From assembly GCA_963930775.1 (NCBI GenBank), contig OZ005689.1, positions 12,648,923 to 12,712,922 on the forward strand: a stretch of DNA of 64,000 nucleotides, given 5' to 3'. The stretch comes from Cliona cf. orientalis. Its lineage: Eukaryota > Porifera > Demospongiae > Clionaida > Clionaidae. The stretch's first letter is position 1, and each line of letters opens with the position of its first letter. Shown here one piece after another: positions 49,685 through 61,903 of this stretch. The notes under the pieces were generated by a model. That model was not told where the DNA came from. It saw nothing but the letters and a program-made list of their open reading frames with translations, and did not search any database. The translations under genes were made by a program, and so were the position numbers.

Positions 49685-52505
49685 GATACAGTACAGAGAC
49701 TGATCTTCCGTGGGGTTTTCAACTCTTTGATATTGCTAATAATATTATCCCAGGGGTTAAAAATTAGTATGCTCATAATAATACTAAATTTACTGCAAAT
49801 TACCTACTGACCTAAGAGAGCTGCTGTATTATCCTTGCTCTACTGAGTCCCAGAACTTTGATGTCAAATGGAAGCGATTCAGATTAGCGATTCAGATTAT
49901 AGCTACTCATGCAGCCTCTATTATTTTAAAAGGCTAGCGCTGCAATAGCGATAATAATAAAGGCGTACTTTTACGTCATAACCATCATGTATCGCAGGGC
50001 CCAACCTAGTTTACCGCAATAGACAAATATAAGGTCAAGGTGTGATAAGCTTAGCTATTCAATCATGACGCATGCATACGGCGACTTTCGATTTTCTTGC
50101 GTCACAGACGTATGACCATTGAGCTAAAAATTAATAATAATTATTATCATAGTATTAAAAATCATTATTAACTCGCGGCGCAAAGCATAGGCGGAGGATT
50201 AATCGTTTGTCCGTCCGTATGGTAAGGGTCGTCTGAGAGAAAGTACGCATCCGAGGACGAGTGGTCACGTTAAGTCATGCAGAGTGGTGTATAGTAGTGT
50301 GCAGCTGTGGTTGCGATTCTGTGCCTTTCTGGTGAGATGTCAATGCAGTGGTAGTGTAAACAGGCAGTGGCTCTCAAGTGCATAGCTAATTCAGTTAAAG
50401 TAGCTAGTCACAGAGGCCGCTTGAGTCGAGTGACATAGCTACATGTAGCAAGATGCCTTCCCCTACGTCTATATCATGCACTGACTCTGAAGAAACCCGA
50501 GTACCTCAGGTGCAGGGTATGTAGCTAGTTCAATACTCCTGATATTGACCAGGCATACATATTGGGACATGCTATAGATCTACATGTGCATGAGTCATGT
50601 ATGTGTGTAGTGGTGAGGGTTCTGCACTCCTGTGCATTCATTTTTGTAGCAATCATACATCGGCTACGTGTGCAAGCTCGAAGTTCCATCATAATATAGC
50701 TAGGCAACGGATCGTCTGAGAGACAGTAGCTACACATATTATAGTAGTATAATTATTAAACGGACTGATTCCCAGGCCTGCAATTGTGCAGCACTCTATG
50801 CAGCTGTTTCCAGTCTATAGCTATTAACCTTAATAAATTTATGGAGTCTTAAAAGGCAAATTAACAACATAATAGGCCAGGTAGCTACTGCATTCAAAAC
50901 CAGAATCTGAACTGTCTAATTAAATACAGAGGCTTTTGTTGATTTCTAAGTGAAGTCTAGCTAGCTAGCATGCCCTAGAATATTGTTATGATATCGTATA
51001 GGAGGTAGCTAAGAGTTTGGCTTCAGCCCTTTAAAGATGAGATTGTCTATATCACCATATCCGTGACCATCTGGTGATCTTGGAATGTATATCTGTTCAT
51101 AGCTAAGTGCAGTCTGCAATTGGATCTGGCACCCACCATTAATCATCAGAGGCTAAGTGGTTTCCAAGATTTTCATGGCTGCTTCAAATGCTTGGTGGTC
51201 AGTTGCTAAGTAATGCATTTTTTGATCTTTTGAATTGCACTTCTAGTGTTGTTATCCTGCATGTATTCTGTATGATTGATGGTCAGGGCTCAAATTACGT
51301 AATATAGCTAGCTACTACCTTTTTGTGACCTGGAGCATGCAAAACAAGTGCAACTGCTCGAGGTAAACAAAGTTAGTTATATAATTTTTTTTGGTAGTGC
51401 ACGTAGCTATACGTACATATATGGCCACTACGGCCATGGCTGTACTGGTTTGAGAGCTCATACCCACCCAGTAGCTACAGATAGCTACACATACAGAATA
51501 TAGCGACCCCTTACCACTTTAGCAATTAGAGTTCTAACTACATTATTCTTCGGATGTACCATGCATTATCAATGATTTAGCTAACAATTGTAGACAAATA
51601 ATATTATATATAATCACATGGAAGAGTATAATTTGAAGAAGCACCCCATTTAGTGATATTTCAATTTTCTTGTCAACTTGATGGTATAGCTATAGCTTAG
51701 CTACTACGTAGGAATGACTGAGGCCTGACGATTGCAACTCAATATCGAAGCTCCAATTAAATGCTCATCATCAGTCAGCAGAACAACAAGACGATTGGAG
51801 GCTGCATGGAGTATATATAGTTACACAGCATGACTAGCAAGATCATGCAACTTGGGAATGTAAGTGATCAAGTAGCTATTGTTTAATAATAATATTGCAC
51901 ACACAATGATGTGCACAAATGGGAAGCTCCCTTAAAAATTCCCAAGTCAGTTTCAAATGTTGCAAAACATGATCATGGAGTGTACAGAATAAATTTGTAG
52001 CCTTGTCCCGGGCACCCCAATCTTTTCAACTGCACACGAGAAAAGAGGGGGAGCCTTGTAAGCCTTATCATGTGCGTGATGTCAGGTGGAACCAACTTCC
52101 ATGCATGTATGGGTGCACACATGATTATTATGTTACCTTTATCTCCAATAGCTCTGGCCGGTTACGTATTTGGCAGGAATGTGCATACAGTGACACATGC
52201 ACCGCAGTGTAGAGTCAGTCAAAGAGGAAAGTGGCTAAAATGCCACTTGTCCACTACTAGAAACACTATATATAGGACGTGTGATACTGGCTGAAATGCT
52301 ATCTGTCTACTACTAGAAACATAATAATGTTATGATACAGTCAATCAAAGAGGAAACATGCCAAAAATGCCCCTTGTCCACTACTACAGAGCAGAGACAA
52401 GTGGGCCACGTTAATCTAATATGGGTTATCTCGGTTGCACACACTACATGTACCTCATATAACTATAGATCGATGCAGTAGCCTAGAAAGGATACGGGCG
52501 GGTGA
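49685..52505. other. spacer between MUC4-like gene and asparaginase gene
   Basis: Head-to-head spacer holding both promoters. 50200-50540 is copy 2 of the dispersed repeat at 38705. The rest is AT-rich with TAGCTA strings; near 52200-52400 a block with CACTTGTCCACTACTA occurs twice. No gene recognised. Confidence 0.5.
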
Positions 52506-52637
52506 CAGGAACAAGGAATCTACAAAGCATGGCCTTATGCAGAGGACGGAACACATGCATAGCTACTTACGATAAGCATGCATGTGTTCCATCCTCTAGC
52601 TACATAAGGCCATGCTTTGTAGATTCCTTGTTTCCTG
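52506..52637. other. near-perfect long hairpin (about 62-bp arms)
   Basis: CAGGAACAAGGAATCTACAAAG...GGACGGAACACATGCAT pairs with ATGCATGTGTTCCATCC...CTTTGTAGATTCCTTGTTTCCTG around a loop near 52571. Only a few mismatches. It lies about 210 bp before the asparaginase start codon. It could be a precursor microRNA-like hairpin, a tiny fold-back transposon, or both. Confidence 0.6.
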
Positions 52638-52844
52638 CAACCAAGGCAACCTACATTACTTTAATGTGATCCACTTACTTGTAGCTAATATTAAGTATCA
52701 ATTTACTGATGGAATGTACACCTGCCGGAATCTATATGAATGCCGGTACACCAGCCCTGAATATCATGCCTAACGATCACTGTATAAATTAACGTGGTGA
52801 ACAGTTCTGAATCCTGAAGTTCTGAATTCTGATTGCAAAGAGAA

Positions 52845-55148
52845 ATGGCAAACAAAGATAGCTATGAGAAGGTTTATGTTCTTGTTTTGTATACAGGAGG
52901 CACCATTGGTATGAAAGAGACCTCCGATGGTAAGAAAGTTAATTAATAGCTTATCACAGGGAAGATGGCAGGAGTGACTCTGGCTTCTCTAGCTACATTC
53001 TTTATAGCTTCTTCTATGGCCCTACGTATAATATTATGTACTTAATGGCTTTTATTTTAAGATATTTCACTCTGCTCCAAGGAGAAAAATGCTTGACCAC
53101 ATCAGGGCAGATTTACCTTTTGTTAGGTCCTTTGTTTTGATGTCATTAAGATAACCTCAGTATTATTCTGTAGGTTATGTTCCATCTAGCGGATATTTGG
53201 AAGAACTCATTGAAAGCTACCCAAATTTTAATGATCCAACATACAAAAAGAACAAAGAAGACACAGAAGTAATGAAAGGGGTGATTAATGAAAAAGGCAA
53301 GAAAGTTAATTTGAAGCCATATCCTCTACAGTAAGTCTGAGTATGTACATATCATATAATATAGTACACCTGAATTTTAAGCAAAAACTGTCTTGTATGC
53401 ATGTACGCGTACATACGTATATTATTATACTTGCAAAAATATCTGCAAGATCTTGAAAAAGTTACCTAGTGTAAGTGTAAGATTCTTGATGCACATTCTT
53501 GCATTCAAGCTCCAATAAAGTGACATCGATTACTTAATAATTATTTTTCTATCCTAGTCAAACTCAGGATGGCTACATGGAATACTGGAATTCAACCCAC
53601 TTCTGGACTCCAGCAACATGACCATGGAAAATTGGAAACAGATCGCTGAGACTGTATACAACAATTACAAGCATTTTGCTGGATTTGTCATCCTCCATGG
53701 AACCGACACAATGGCTTACACTTCTTCGGCTCTCTCCTTCATGTTGCAGAATCTTGGTAAAGCTGTTGTCGTCACTGGCTCTCAGGTCCCTCTGGCCCAG
53801 CTGCGAACAGATGCCATCGAAAATTTCATTGGTTCCCTAATATTGGCTGGTAGGTATGGGTCCACCATCACTGAGGTTGGACTCTTCTTTGCCAATACCC
53901 TCTTTCGGGGAAACCGAGCAACTAAAGTGAATGCAAGTGGGTTTGCTGCATTTGATTCACCTAATTATCATTCGCTTGCAAAAATTGGAGTTAATGTTGA
54001 AAGTAAGTTGCCACCCATCCTTTTATACCACAATTTTCAAAGGCAAACATTTACAGTTAACAAGGATGCCCTGTGGCCAACAGACCCTTCCAAGATACTT
54101 ATACTGCACAAGGAAATGGATCCTAGTGTGGGAGTGTTCATGCTTTTTCCAGGCATACAAGGGGACATGGCAAGTTTGATGATTCTTTTTTATCCTAATG
54201 TTACTCTCATTACACGGTGCCCCATGCATGCCCATCCCACCATGCATCCCAGGATAATGTGTGAAAGTAGCTAACCTTTGAAATGACCATAATATAATAA
54301 TTATATCCCTGCATGACCACTCAGCCACTATATTTTGGCCGCAGTCGATCCATAGCAAGACCACCTCACAAACAAGGCCAGTCTGCCGTGTCCCAGTAAT
54401 TGTTTTGATGTCTCCCTATTATAGGGTGCAAAATTATTTCAGGGCATGCTATGCCACCCTACTTTTGATTATAGTATAACAGAACCCATGCACTGTAACT
54501 AATGTAACAGCCATGAATATCATTATAAAGTATGCACATACCGGGAATTATTGATACCTGTAGGAAAATGACTAGCTATTTCAGACACCCTCTGGTCCCA
54601 AAGTGGTCATTGTAATGAGGTTCTACTGTACTCCCTAATAATAAATTTTTTTGTGACTCCATGGCAGGTGAATGGTTTTCTGAGCTCAGACAAAGTAAAG
54701 GGTGCTGTCATCCTGACATTTGGTGCAGGAAATGGTCCCGATAAGAACCAAAGTGTGATGGATGCATTTAAAGCTGCCAATAAACGTGGGGTACTGATGA
54801 TCAACGTTACTCAGTGCCTTAAAGGAGAAGTAGAGGCAGCATATGCTACTGGATTGGTCAGTAAAATAAGTAGCTACACAATAAATTCTGCATGTTTTTA
54901 GAATCTTTGTTCTTATAATAAGGCACTTGCAAAAGCTGGCTTAATTCCTGGAGGAGATATGACGCCTGAAGCAGCTCTGACAAAGATATCATATCTCTTG
55001 GGAAGGAGCGATCTCACTCAAGAATCAAGAATTGAGGTACATATGTGTCTGGTATCAGTATACCAATGCCAACTACATTGATTAATAGGCTCTTCATGAA
55101 GATATTCGAGGTGAGGTGTCTCCGGACTCAATTCAACAGAATTATTGA
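52845..55148 (+). CDS. Type I (cytosolic) L-asparaginase, frame broken in exon 3
   Basis: Exons: 52845-52929, 53174-53330, 53558-54173, 54668-54856, 54923-55036, 55089-55148; poly(A) signal AATAAA at 55155. Hydrolyses asparagine to aspartate and ammonia. First catalytic Thr in YTGGTIGM (exon 1), second in HGTDTMAYT (exon 3); LLDSSNM, TGSQVPL, RGNRATK and GGDMTPEAALTK are family marks. No signal peptide, no ankyrin repeats in the window. At 53578-53593 an 8-bp unit (TGGAATAC / TGGAATTC) is duplicated just before NPLLDSSNM, shifting the frame to an early stop. The exon 3/4 junction also misses phase by one base with the best sites. So the gene may be a pseudogene, or the sequence may hold an error; codons are otherwise well kept. 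Confidence 0.85.
53578..53593 (+). repeat. 8-bp tandem duplication breaking the asparaginase frame
   Basis: TGGAATAC followed by TGGAATTC. With a single unit the exon would read ...GYMEYNPLLDSSNM as expected for the family; with two it reaches TGA at 53619. Confidence 0.75.
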
Positions 55149-56940
55149 CTGCAGAATAAAACTGATGATTTCAGAGATTGAAACTTATTAATTTACTATT
55201 ATGGATAGATTGCTAGTTTTGCTTATGTAGATTAATTACCAGCATTTAGTCAGCATTGCTATACATGCTCAATCTATTATTTAGCTGTATAATATTATGT
55301 AGAGGAAGCTGATTTAAACTGATGTGGTTCACAATAATAATTATTATGATGTGGTTTTGGAGCCTGGAGCAGCCAGTGAAACTACGTACCCGTGAGGATG
55401 TTCAATTTGCTGCAATAGGCTAGTCTAAGAGCTATAAACCTGATTCAGTGCATGCTATTAGCTATAGCAGCCCTGAATAACTGTGACATACTGTGAATTT
55501 TCTAGCTGCATGCAACAGAATTCGAACCTGCATGAACTCACACTTTTGGGCCTTGATGTATAGCTATACCCCATAACTACAGTTAAAGGTAATGATCAAT
55601 GTGCGGCTAACTCACAGGTACCTAAGGTAATATCTATTAATTTGAGTCATTACAGTTTCTATGAAGTCAAATAAGACAATTATATTGACCCCCATGGCTA
55701 CCGTAACAATGGTTACATATTGTTGTTACTAACTTCATACCTCGTGAAGTGTGTCTATTCCAGGGGCCATGATTAAGGATGGATGAGGGGTAGCTAACTA
55801 ATTTAAAGTTAGGCCTGGGGATGTTGTATTACTGATTAGAATCAGATGTAGGATGATCTTTAGCCTATGGTTAACTTCTTGATCATGACGGCCCTCCTCT
55901 ACACTCTTTATTGATGTCCCCTATAGCTATATAGAACCTCAGAGTAATTTGGCGAAAGTGCATTGGGAAAGCACGGTAATGCCCCACCCTCTTGCGGGGG
56001 TTGGGACATTACCTTTTCTGGTGGCATGCTATTGCCACCATTTGGCCTTCTCCCAGGAGCACTGATCACGTTGGTATTGAACCAACGGAGACTTAATTTA
56101 AAGTTTGTGGACGGGTGGGTGGGTCAACGTTGCTGACGACGATCCCGGCCTGTCTCTGACAAGCGGTGGTGGCGCTGGTTCCCCGGTCTGCCTCATTGCT
56201 GCTTCATTTCGCTCTTCTTTAATTTCTGACTTTTATCTTGCACAGCACTGTCTTAAAGCAGATCTTACGCGGCCGGTGCCCCGCCTTTTGTACTGCGCAT
56301 GCTCAATGCATGCTGCTACCTGGTGATGTAACCACGCATGCTGCGCAAGCCCATTCCTAGGCCTCCTTAGTTATGGCTGCTATTTTAGTGCATAACTCGA
56401 ACAAGCTTTGTTATTTCAACAGGAAACACCCAGCGCTGAATAGGCCTCGTCGAGAGGAAGCTATCGACACCTTAACCGTATGAATTGCTATCGCCGCCAC
56501 TTTGGGATATCAAGCCGAAAAATCGGGCGTCCGGAATCGCTACTTATAGTCTATGTACATTAAGCTATAGCTAATTCCTGGATTCTCTAGGCAGTGCTTT
56601 TCTTCCTAAAGTAAAATTGACATCAGTTGACACATACACGCAATAAGAAAAATGAATGTACGATTTCAAGATCTTAAAACTTTAAACACTGAGTCTCATA
56701 TTGAAGTAGATTCACATGATATTGAAAAGATGGGGCATAATATTTAACAATATTCATTGGATGTGAGAAAAGATTACGACTAGAACAAATATAGCTTTCT
56801 CACACCATTATGTCCTGGTGAAAGGGGAGATTCCAATTCTTTGTCTTGATGATTATTAGTCTATTCAGAGAGTGAATTAAACTGACCATACAAATCATAT
56901 CACGGTCACATTGTGCAGATTTTTTGCTGAGTATAAAATG
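55149..56940. other. spacer, repeat-rich, no gene recognised
   Basis: Contains a stretch near 55960-56100 with CACGGTAATGCCCCACCC and, on the minus strand at 56066-56085, GTTGGTTCAATACCAAC, a B-box-like stem-loop without a matching A box. 56100-56540 is GC-richer with short frames of no known type. Confidence 0.4.
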
Positions 56941-56946
56941 ATTCTG

Positions 56947-56971
56947 CCCCCCCCCCCCCCCCCCCCCCCCC
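56947..56971. repeat. poly-C run at a duplication boundary
   Basis: About 25 C immediately before the first base similar to the PDZ terminal-exon region at 29240; the original has a C-rich stretch at the same point. Confidence 0.85.
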
Positions 56972-58515
56972 ACTGGATGAAACCCTGGTTGAAAATCTCA
57001 ATAATTATGGACATTCATGCACTACTGTTCAGAATGCATGTTTACACAAAGCATAGCTAGTATTATTATTACCCCGCGCGCATGCGCAAGGGGTAAAGCA
57101 ATCGGTTTGTCCGTCTGTCGTCTATGTCGTCGGCACGAAAATCGCCAGATCTCGCGTTCTAGGCATCTGTGCGTGCTGTAAGCACAACCAATCGGTAGAT
57201 GTCCGTGAAAAACTGGTATGTACGCGCTTCGATTGCTCAAAAAGGCTTACTGGTGCTACAAATCGTGCATTTTCTGTTCAGCATGCCTGTGGTTTATCGA
57301 CCACACCCACTCTTTAGCATAAAAGTATGCTGATGCGACTGCGCATGCTCAAGCTCAGTGTTGGAAAGGGTCGTCAGGTCATGAAACAGCTATGCCGCCT
57401 CAATACTGCGCTACAGTAGCTACAGAGCGCGCGGGGTATGTGCTCTACAGAGCTCTAGTTTTGGAATGCAACACCTTTTCTTACTTCCTCTTATCTGAGT
57501 TATCTATATAATAATATCACTTACCTCAAAAACGTCCAGAGACCTTGGTGTTCTCATTGGAGCAATGGATGAAAATGGATTTGCTTTCAAGTCTGGTAAA
57601 CTTAACTGCAATGACCGGTTGCTGGCCTGCAATGGAATCGACTTCACCAACAATAAATACACAGTTCAGCAAGTAGCTAGCTACAGGATATCTTTTATAA
57701 AATGGCTCGGGAAGAAGTTCTAATTAGAATGGCCATTAGCCAAGGTATCAGTCTACCAGGGATTAATAAAGCTTAGGAGGAACTAGTAAAGATCGTGTGA
57801 CTACATGTACTGAAAACAACAATGGAGATATAGACGACAACAAAGAAAGTGAAAATGAAGATGAGGAGGCTGTAAGTGAGCTTTTATTGCCTGTGGCATC
57901 TAGCTATGGTGACAGTCAGCCAGAGGTTAATGAAAACAGAGATAATGAAAGTTTTGTGACCAATGAAAGTAGTGAAGGAGGCAAAGGAAAGCAGCAAGAT
58001 AATAGCACAAGTGAATCTTTGCCAATTACCATTAATGAATCATACCCAAAAGCTAAAGAAAATCACTTGACCAAGGAAAGCAACACAGATCGATATCCTG
58101 GAGGCAAAACAAAGGAGGAAGTAAGAAATGAAAAGGTTATGATGGAGCCATCATCACCAGTGGCAGTATCAGCTAGGGTAATACCAGTGTAGGTGGAGCT
58201 GTTGTGGTTGGTAGAGACAGTGCAGTGTGAACGGTACTGGAGCAGCAGTTACAACAAGAAATCAAAGAAAAAGTTTCCCCTTTCTCTAAACTTTAAGAAA
58301 TTCTTTAATTGAAGCACATCCAATGCAAACTTAAAACTCAAATAACTTCTATTTTTGTTTGTATATTGTACAGTATAAGTTACAATGTTGTAGCCAATGT
58401 TATGTACCATGTTTTATTTTAAATTATTGATTACATCACTTCAAGTAATGTTCTTGTGACCATAAACTAATTGTACTATTGATCTATAAGTTTTGTAAGA
58501 AGCTATTAGAAATTG
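56972..58515 (+). pseudogene. Decayed second copy of the PDZ terminal exon and 3' UTR
   Basis: Matches 29245-30375 from the intron end (CTGGATGAAACC) through the exon to the 3' UTR (TTTTGTAAGAAGCTAT). The exon body starts at 57540 (acceptor CGTCCAG). Relative to the original it has an 8-bp insertion in CAGCAAGTAGCTAGCTACAGG (57669-57689), an in-frame TAG after AATAAAGCT (57775), and a changed tail. A MITE (57071-57458) sits in the intron part. No upstream exons lie here, so it cannot make the scaffold protein. Confidence 0.85.
57071..57458. mobile_element. MITE of the CCCCGCG / GAGCTCTGTAGAGCAC family, with empty site in the original copy
   Basis: Starts ACCCCGCGCGCATGCGCAAGG and ends TGCTCTACAGAGCTCTAG. 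The original copy at 29330-29345 reads TATTATTATTTTGGAG without it, defining the ends; the apparent target duplication is TT. Confidence 0.8.
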
Positions 58516-58542
58516 TGAATTCCACTAGCTATATATGCATGG

Positions 58543-58780
58543 CTATTGGTAGCTTGCTACTGTGAGAGATAAGGCATTGATCTGTAGTAAATTCACTTGA
58601 GTGACCGGCTGAACAGCATCTTGTACGTAGGCAATTGTAATAGGGACAGTATACAGTCCACCTTTGATGCCATGGTTTTGGGTGCCCCTGAACTCCACAT
58701 CATACTGATATGCACCCAACACTATAGATACTGTCCATCGCTGCAGCTGCTGGATTTGGAATGGGATACTGTAAGCCAAA
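58543..58780 (-). pseudogene. Ty3/Gypsy RNase H remnant
   Basis: The minus frame reads QIQQLQRWTVSIVLGAYQYDVEFRGTQNHG, matching the end of Gypsy RNase H (LQRWALxLxxYxYxIEFR...H.NADALSRLP) with decay in the ADALSR part. No LTRs or other pol domains beside it. Confidence 0.6.
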
Positions 58781-61048
58781 AATCGAAACAGGAGGCTTGT
58801 GGATCTGTAACTCGAGTAAACTTCCTTCCATAATTATAAGTATTAGTTGAAATGGTCTTTTCTGGTCAGATTTCGACAAGGTCCAAGAGGCTTACAATAA
58901 TAATAATAATATTATTATTATTATGCTAATGAGTATTCATTTCCATCCCCATGACGTGCGAAATACAACCCCCCACCTCCCATCCTGTATGTAGAGACAT
59001 CATAGGCCAATCTCAATGATTTTGATTACAGTTTAGCACGGTGTGTTAAACCATCCAGATGTACAAGACAATAATAATATTATTGTTCCTAATAATATAT
59101 TTACATAACACGTACACAACCTTACACTCCTCACTCCCAATTCATGGACTACCTTGGTTGAGAAGATGGTTGAAGGGGTGACCAGTCAATTTTTTCTGAA
59201 GAGGGAGGAGATTTAATTGAAAAGGCACACTCTAGACCGATACTTTGTTGGCAGCTTGCATTAGTACAGGTGGGGTGGAAGATTCCCTCTTGGCCTAAAA
59301 CCCAGCAGGAGCTAGTGATAAGCCACTGTAGACAAGGTGAGGCACAAATAGTCTGTAATGGTTGATATAGCTATAAGACCCAAGAATGATCACAGTTGAT
59401 GAATATTGATTATGGCACTAACCGTAGGTACTCTACTGATGGCTGTAAAATACGTATAATATAAGCACTTTATTAATTCTTTCAATTGAAATCCTTTTTC
59501 ATTAAAATTGAGTTAGCTATCTTTGTCTCAGTCAATGACAAGTATATCTGATATCAATAAAGCATACAATAACCGCGGAATGCCCTGCAACAATCTTCCA
59601 TCAGCCCATTGAAATTCTGTAACAGCTAGTCGAAATCGATACTATGCCACAGTAATAATTATACCTATACACAGGCAGGCCCTTAATTGTGTTTGCTGCC
59701 AGTGATGCAATCTTGCTGCTGGTATATTAGTCCACTTTTTCTACCGCTACTGAGTCACCGTGATGATGCCCTGCCAGCTCCATTATTAACATTTTATACT
59801 TTGCAATTATAATCAGACACATTGCAAACACAGGAAAATTAACATCAATTTTTATGGAGTGAAGGTAGCCATATATACATATTATTATTATTGTTTATTA
59901 ATAAGAATGCAAAGTTAAGAATTGCAGCAAAATATTATTATAGCAGTATCATTCATTATCTATGTCGTTAAAATTAAAGTGCACAATTTGAACCCATTCC
60001 TGTACTTTAAATTATCGTCTCAATTACAAGGAGAATTATGACCAGATAAAGGATGTAAATGATATCAAAGGATTTGCGAAGAATTTCTCCAGAATTTTCT
60101 GCATTGGAATCAATAATTAACAATTACTCTACATGTAAAAGAGACTGTAGAACTAGTGATGGTAGGATAAAAAATACATGAACAAGAATCAGTAGAAATA
60201 CCGTAGTTAATCGAATATAATGCATGATCCAATTTAATGCAAGAAATTCACTTTTGATGAATTCTTGTAACGTTTATATTATGAAGCGATCGATGACCTT
60301 CATCAGAAAAATATGCATTATTTTGTCCATGCGTTATATTATTGCAAGATGCATCCTAAAATCTCTTTTCAATCAACAAATTTTCTATGGAAAGTGAGTA
60401 TAGGTTTGGCTAATCTATAGAATTTGCCACAGATGGTCACATACCATGGTGGGTAATTTTCATTCAGTGCTAGTTTTCATTAGCCATGACCATCATGATT
60501 GTAGCGGCTATGCACTCCATTGCGCACAGTACCCCCCTCGCCCTGCCTTGTGGATTGTAGCAATATCGATCACAACGATAGTAAGTTATAAAAGCCTTTA
60601 GTTTATACCCTTTTGTTGATAATTTTTGCCATGGTTGCCATCTTGAGCGGTGACCTTGTGCCTAAAAATTAACCGATCTACTGTGTAAGGATCCATAACA
60701 CAGCGCAAGAGCGGTACTGTGCACAATGGGAGTGTGTGGCCACCATGATCATGGTCACGGCTGGCCCCACCAGGCTCTCCTTCTCCTTTGCTTTATCACG
60801 TGCAACATTTGTATGTGAAGAGAAAAGAAGACGGGGAGCCTGGGAACGAGGCTAGTGAACAGGACATGCGCATGCTCTATATACAGAGCTCTAGTTTATA
60901 GGTGCAGTATATAGCATACCTTTATAATGGGGAATTTATTGTGCACTCAAATACGACATCTGCCAATGCAATTAACTGTCACTTATAGCTACTGGTAAGG
61001 ATTGCTATTCTCTTGACAGTTTTGGCACAAACTAGCTCAGTAACACAA
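58781..61048. other. spacer without recognisable gene
   Basis: AT-rich, with an (AAT)n-type run at 58890-58925 and a fragment of the GAGCTC MITE family at 60868-60900. No frame with domain signal on either strand. Confidence 0.5.
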
Positions 61049-61766
61049 CTCAGGACTGTTAAGGCAGCCTCAGCTGATAACTGTGCAGAGGCTTGTAAAA
61101 TGCTTGTATTCAGCTCTTATCACTAATTATTGCCAATTACATGATCGTGAATATCATTAAAACTCGAGCGCACGTGATCGTATCCCCATAGTCAGTGTAC
61201 AAGCGACTTGAGTTTCAAAATGCGTTCAAGAAAACGGCCGAGGCGGCTACCAAAATCCCTTTAGCACCGAAGCTTTTGAGGATACTGAAGTCCATTGATG
61301 ATTGTTCGAGGTCGAGCGGGGTGGAAAGGCTGTCCAAATTTTAGCAGTTGCCCGTGGTAAGGTCATGAATATTTAATGAGATCGATCTCAGCCCAAAATA
61401 TGTTCATATCCGTCCATAACTTTCGAGCGCTTAGTTTTTTGCAACCATTCCACCTACTTTAGACATCGCTAGTGTCTGTTCTTTCGTTTGAATCCTGAAT
61501 CTTGTATATCTGTGGCCGTTTTGGTACCCGCCTAGTCGAAAATAGTCAGTTAAGGAAAAAAACTTTGACCCCCACTAATTTAAGTTAATTAACGATGTTG
61601 CCATGGTAACTCATAATTTTAATAAACTACTTCCTTTCCTCTTCAACATGGATACCTTAGTCAGTGATCAAAGTTCACCCATGACATACACCAACAGGTT
61701 TTGTGTTGCCATGTTAGCAGTATTTGCTACTTACAATCCAAGTGAGGCTGCCTTAACAGTCCTGAG
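61049..61766. mobile_element. CTCAG-N5-TTAAGG family element, copy 3 (718 bp)
   Basis: Left end CTCAGGACTGTTAAGGCAGC, right end exactly inverse (GCTGCCTTAACAGTCCTGAG). AA flanks it on both sides. The open frame at 61603-61833 runs through the right end and is not a gene. Confidence 0.8.
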
Positions 61767-61903
61767 AAGAAAAACTATGGAAGCTGAGAAGGACAATTTT
61801 GTGTCCCACATCCCACATGCGCAAACATGCTAGTGAACTATGCAGAATGCGGGATGCAGGGTGTAAGTTGCGGAATCCTTCATCCCACAAGGTTACATAC
61901 TAG

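Noticed and set aside
53618..54274. Independent asparaginase starting at the internal ATG of exon 3
   Set aside because: It would lack the first catalytic Thr of TGGTIG; it is the middle exon read through into an intron.
56066..56085. Second tRNA-like gene on the minus strand
   Set aside because: Only a B-box stem-loop is visible; no A box at the right distance.
61603..61833. 76-residue open frame
   Set aside because: It runs through the right end of the CTCAG element copy 3; no similarity or splice context.
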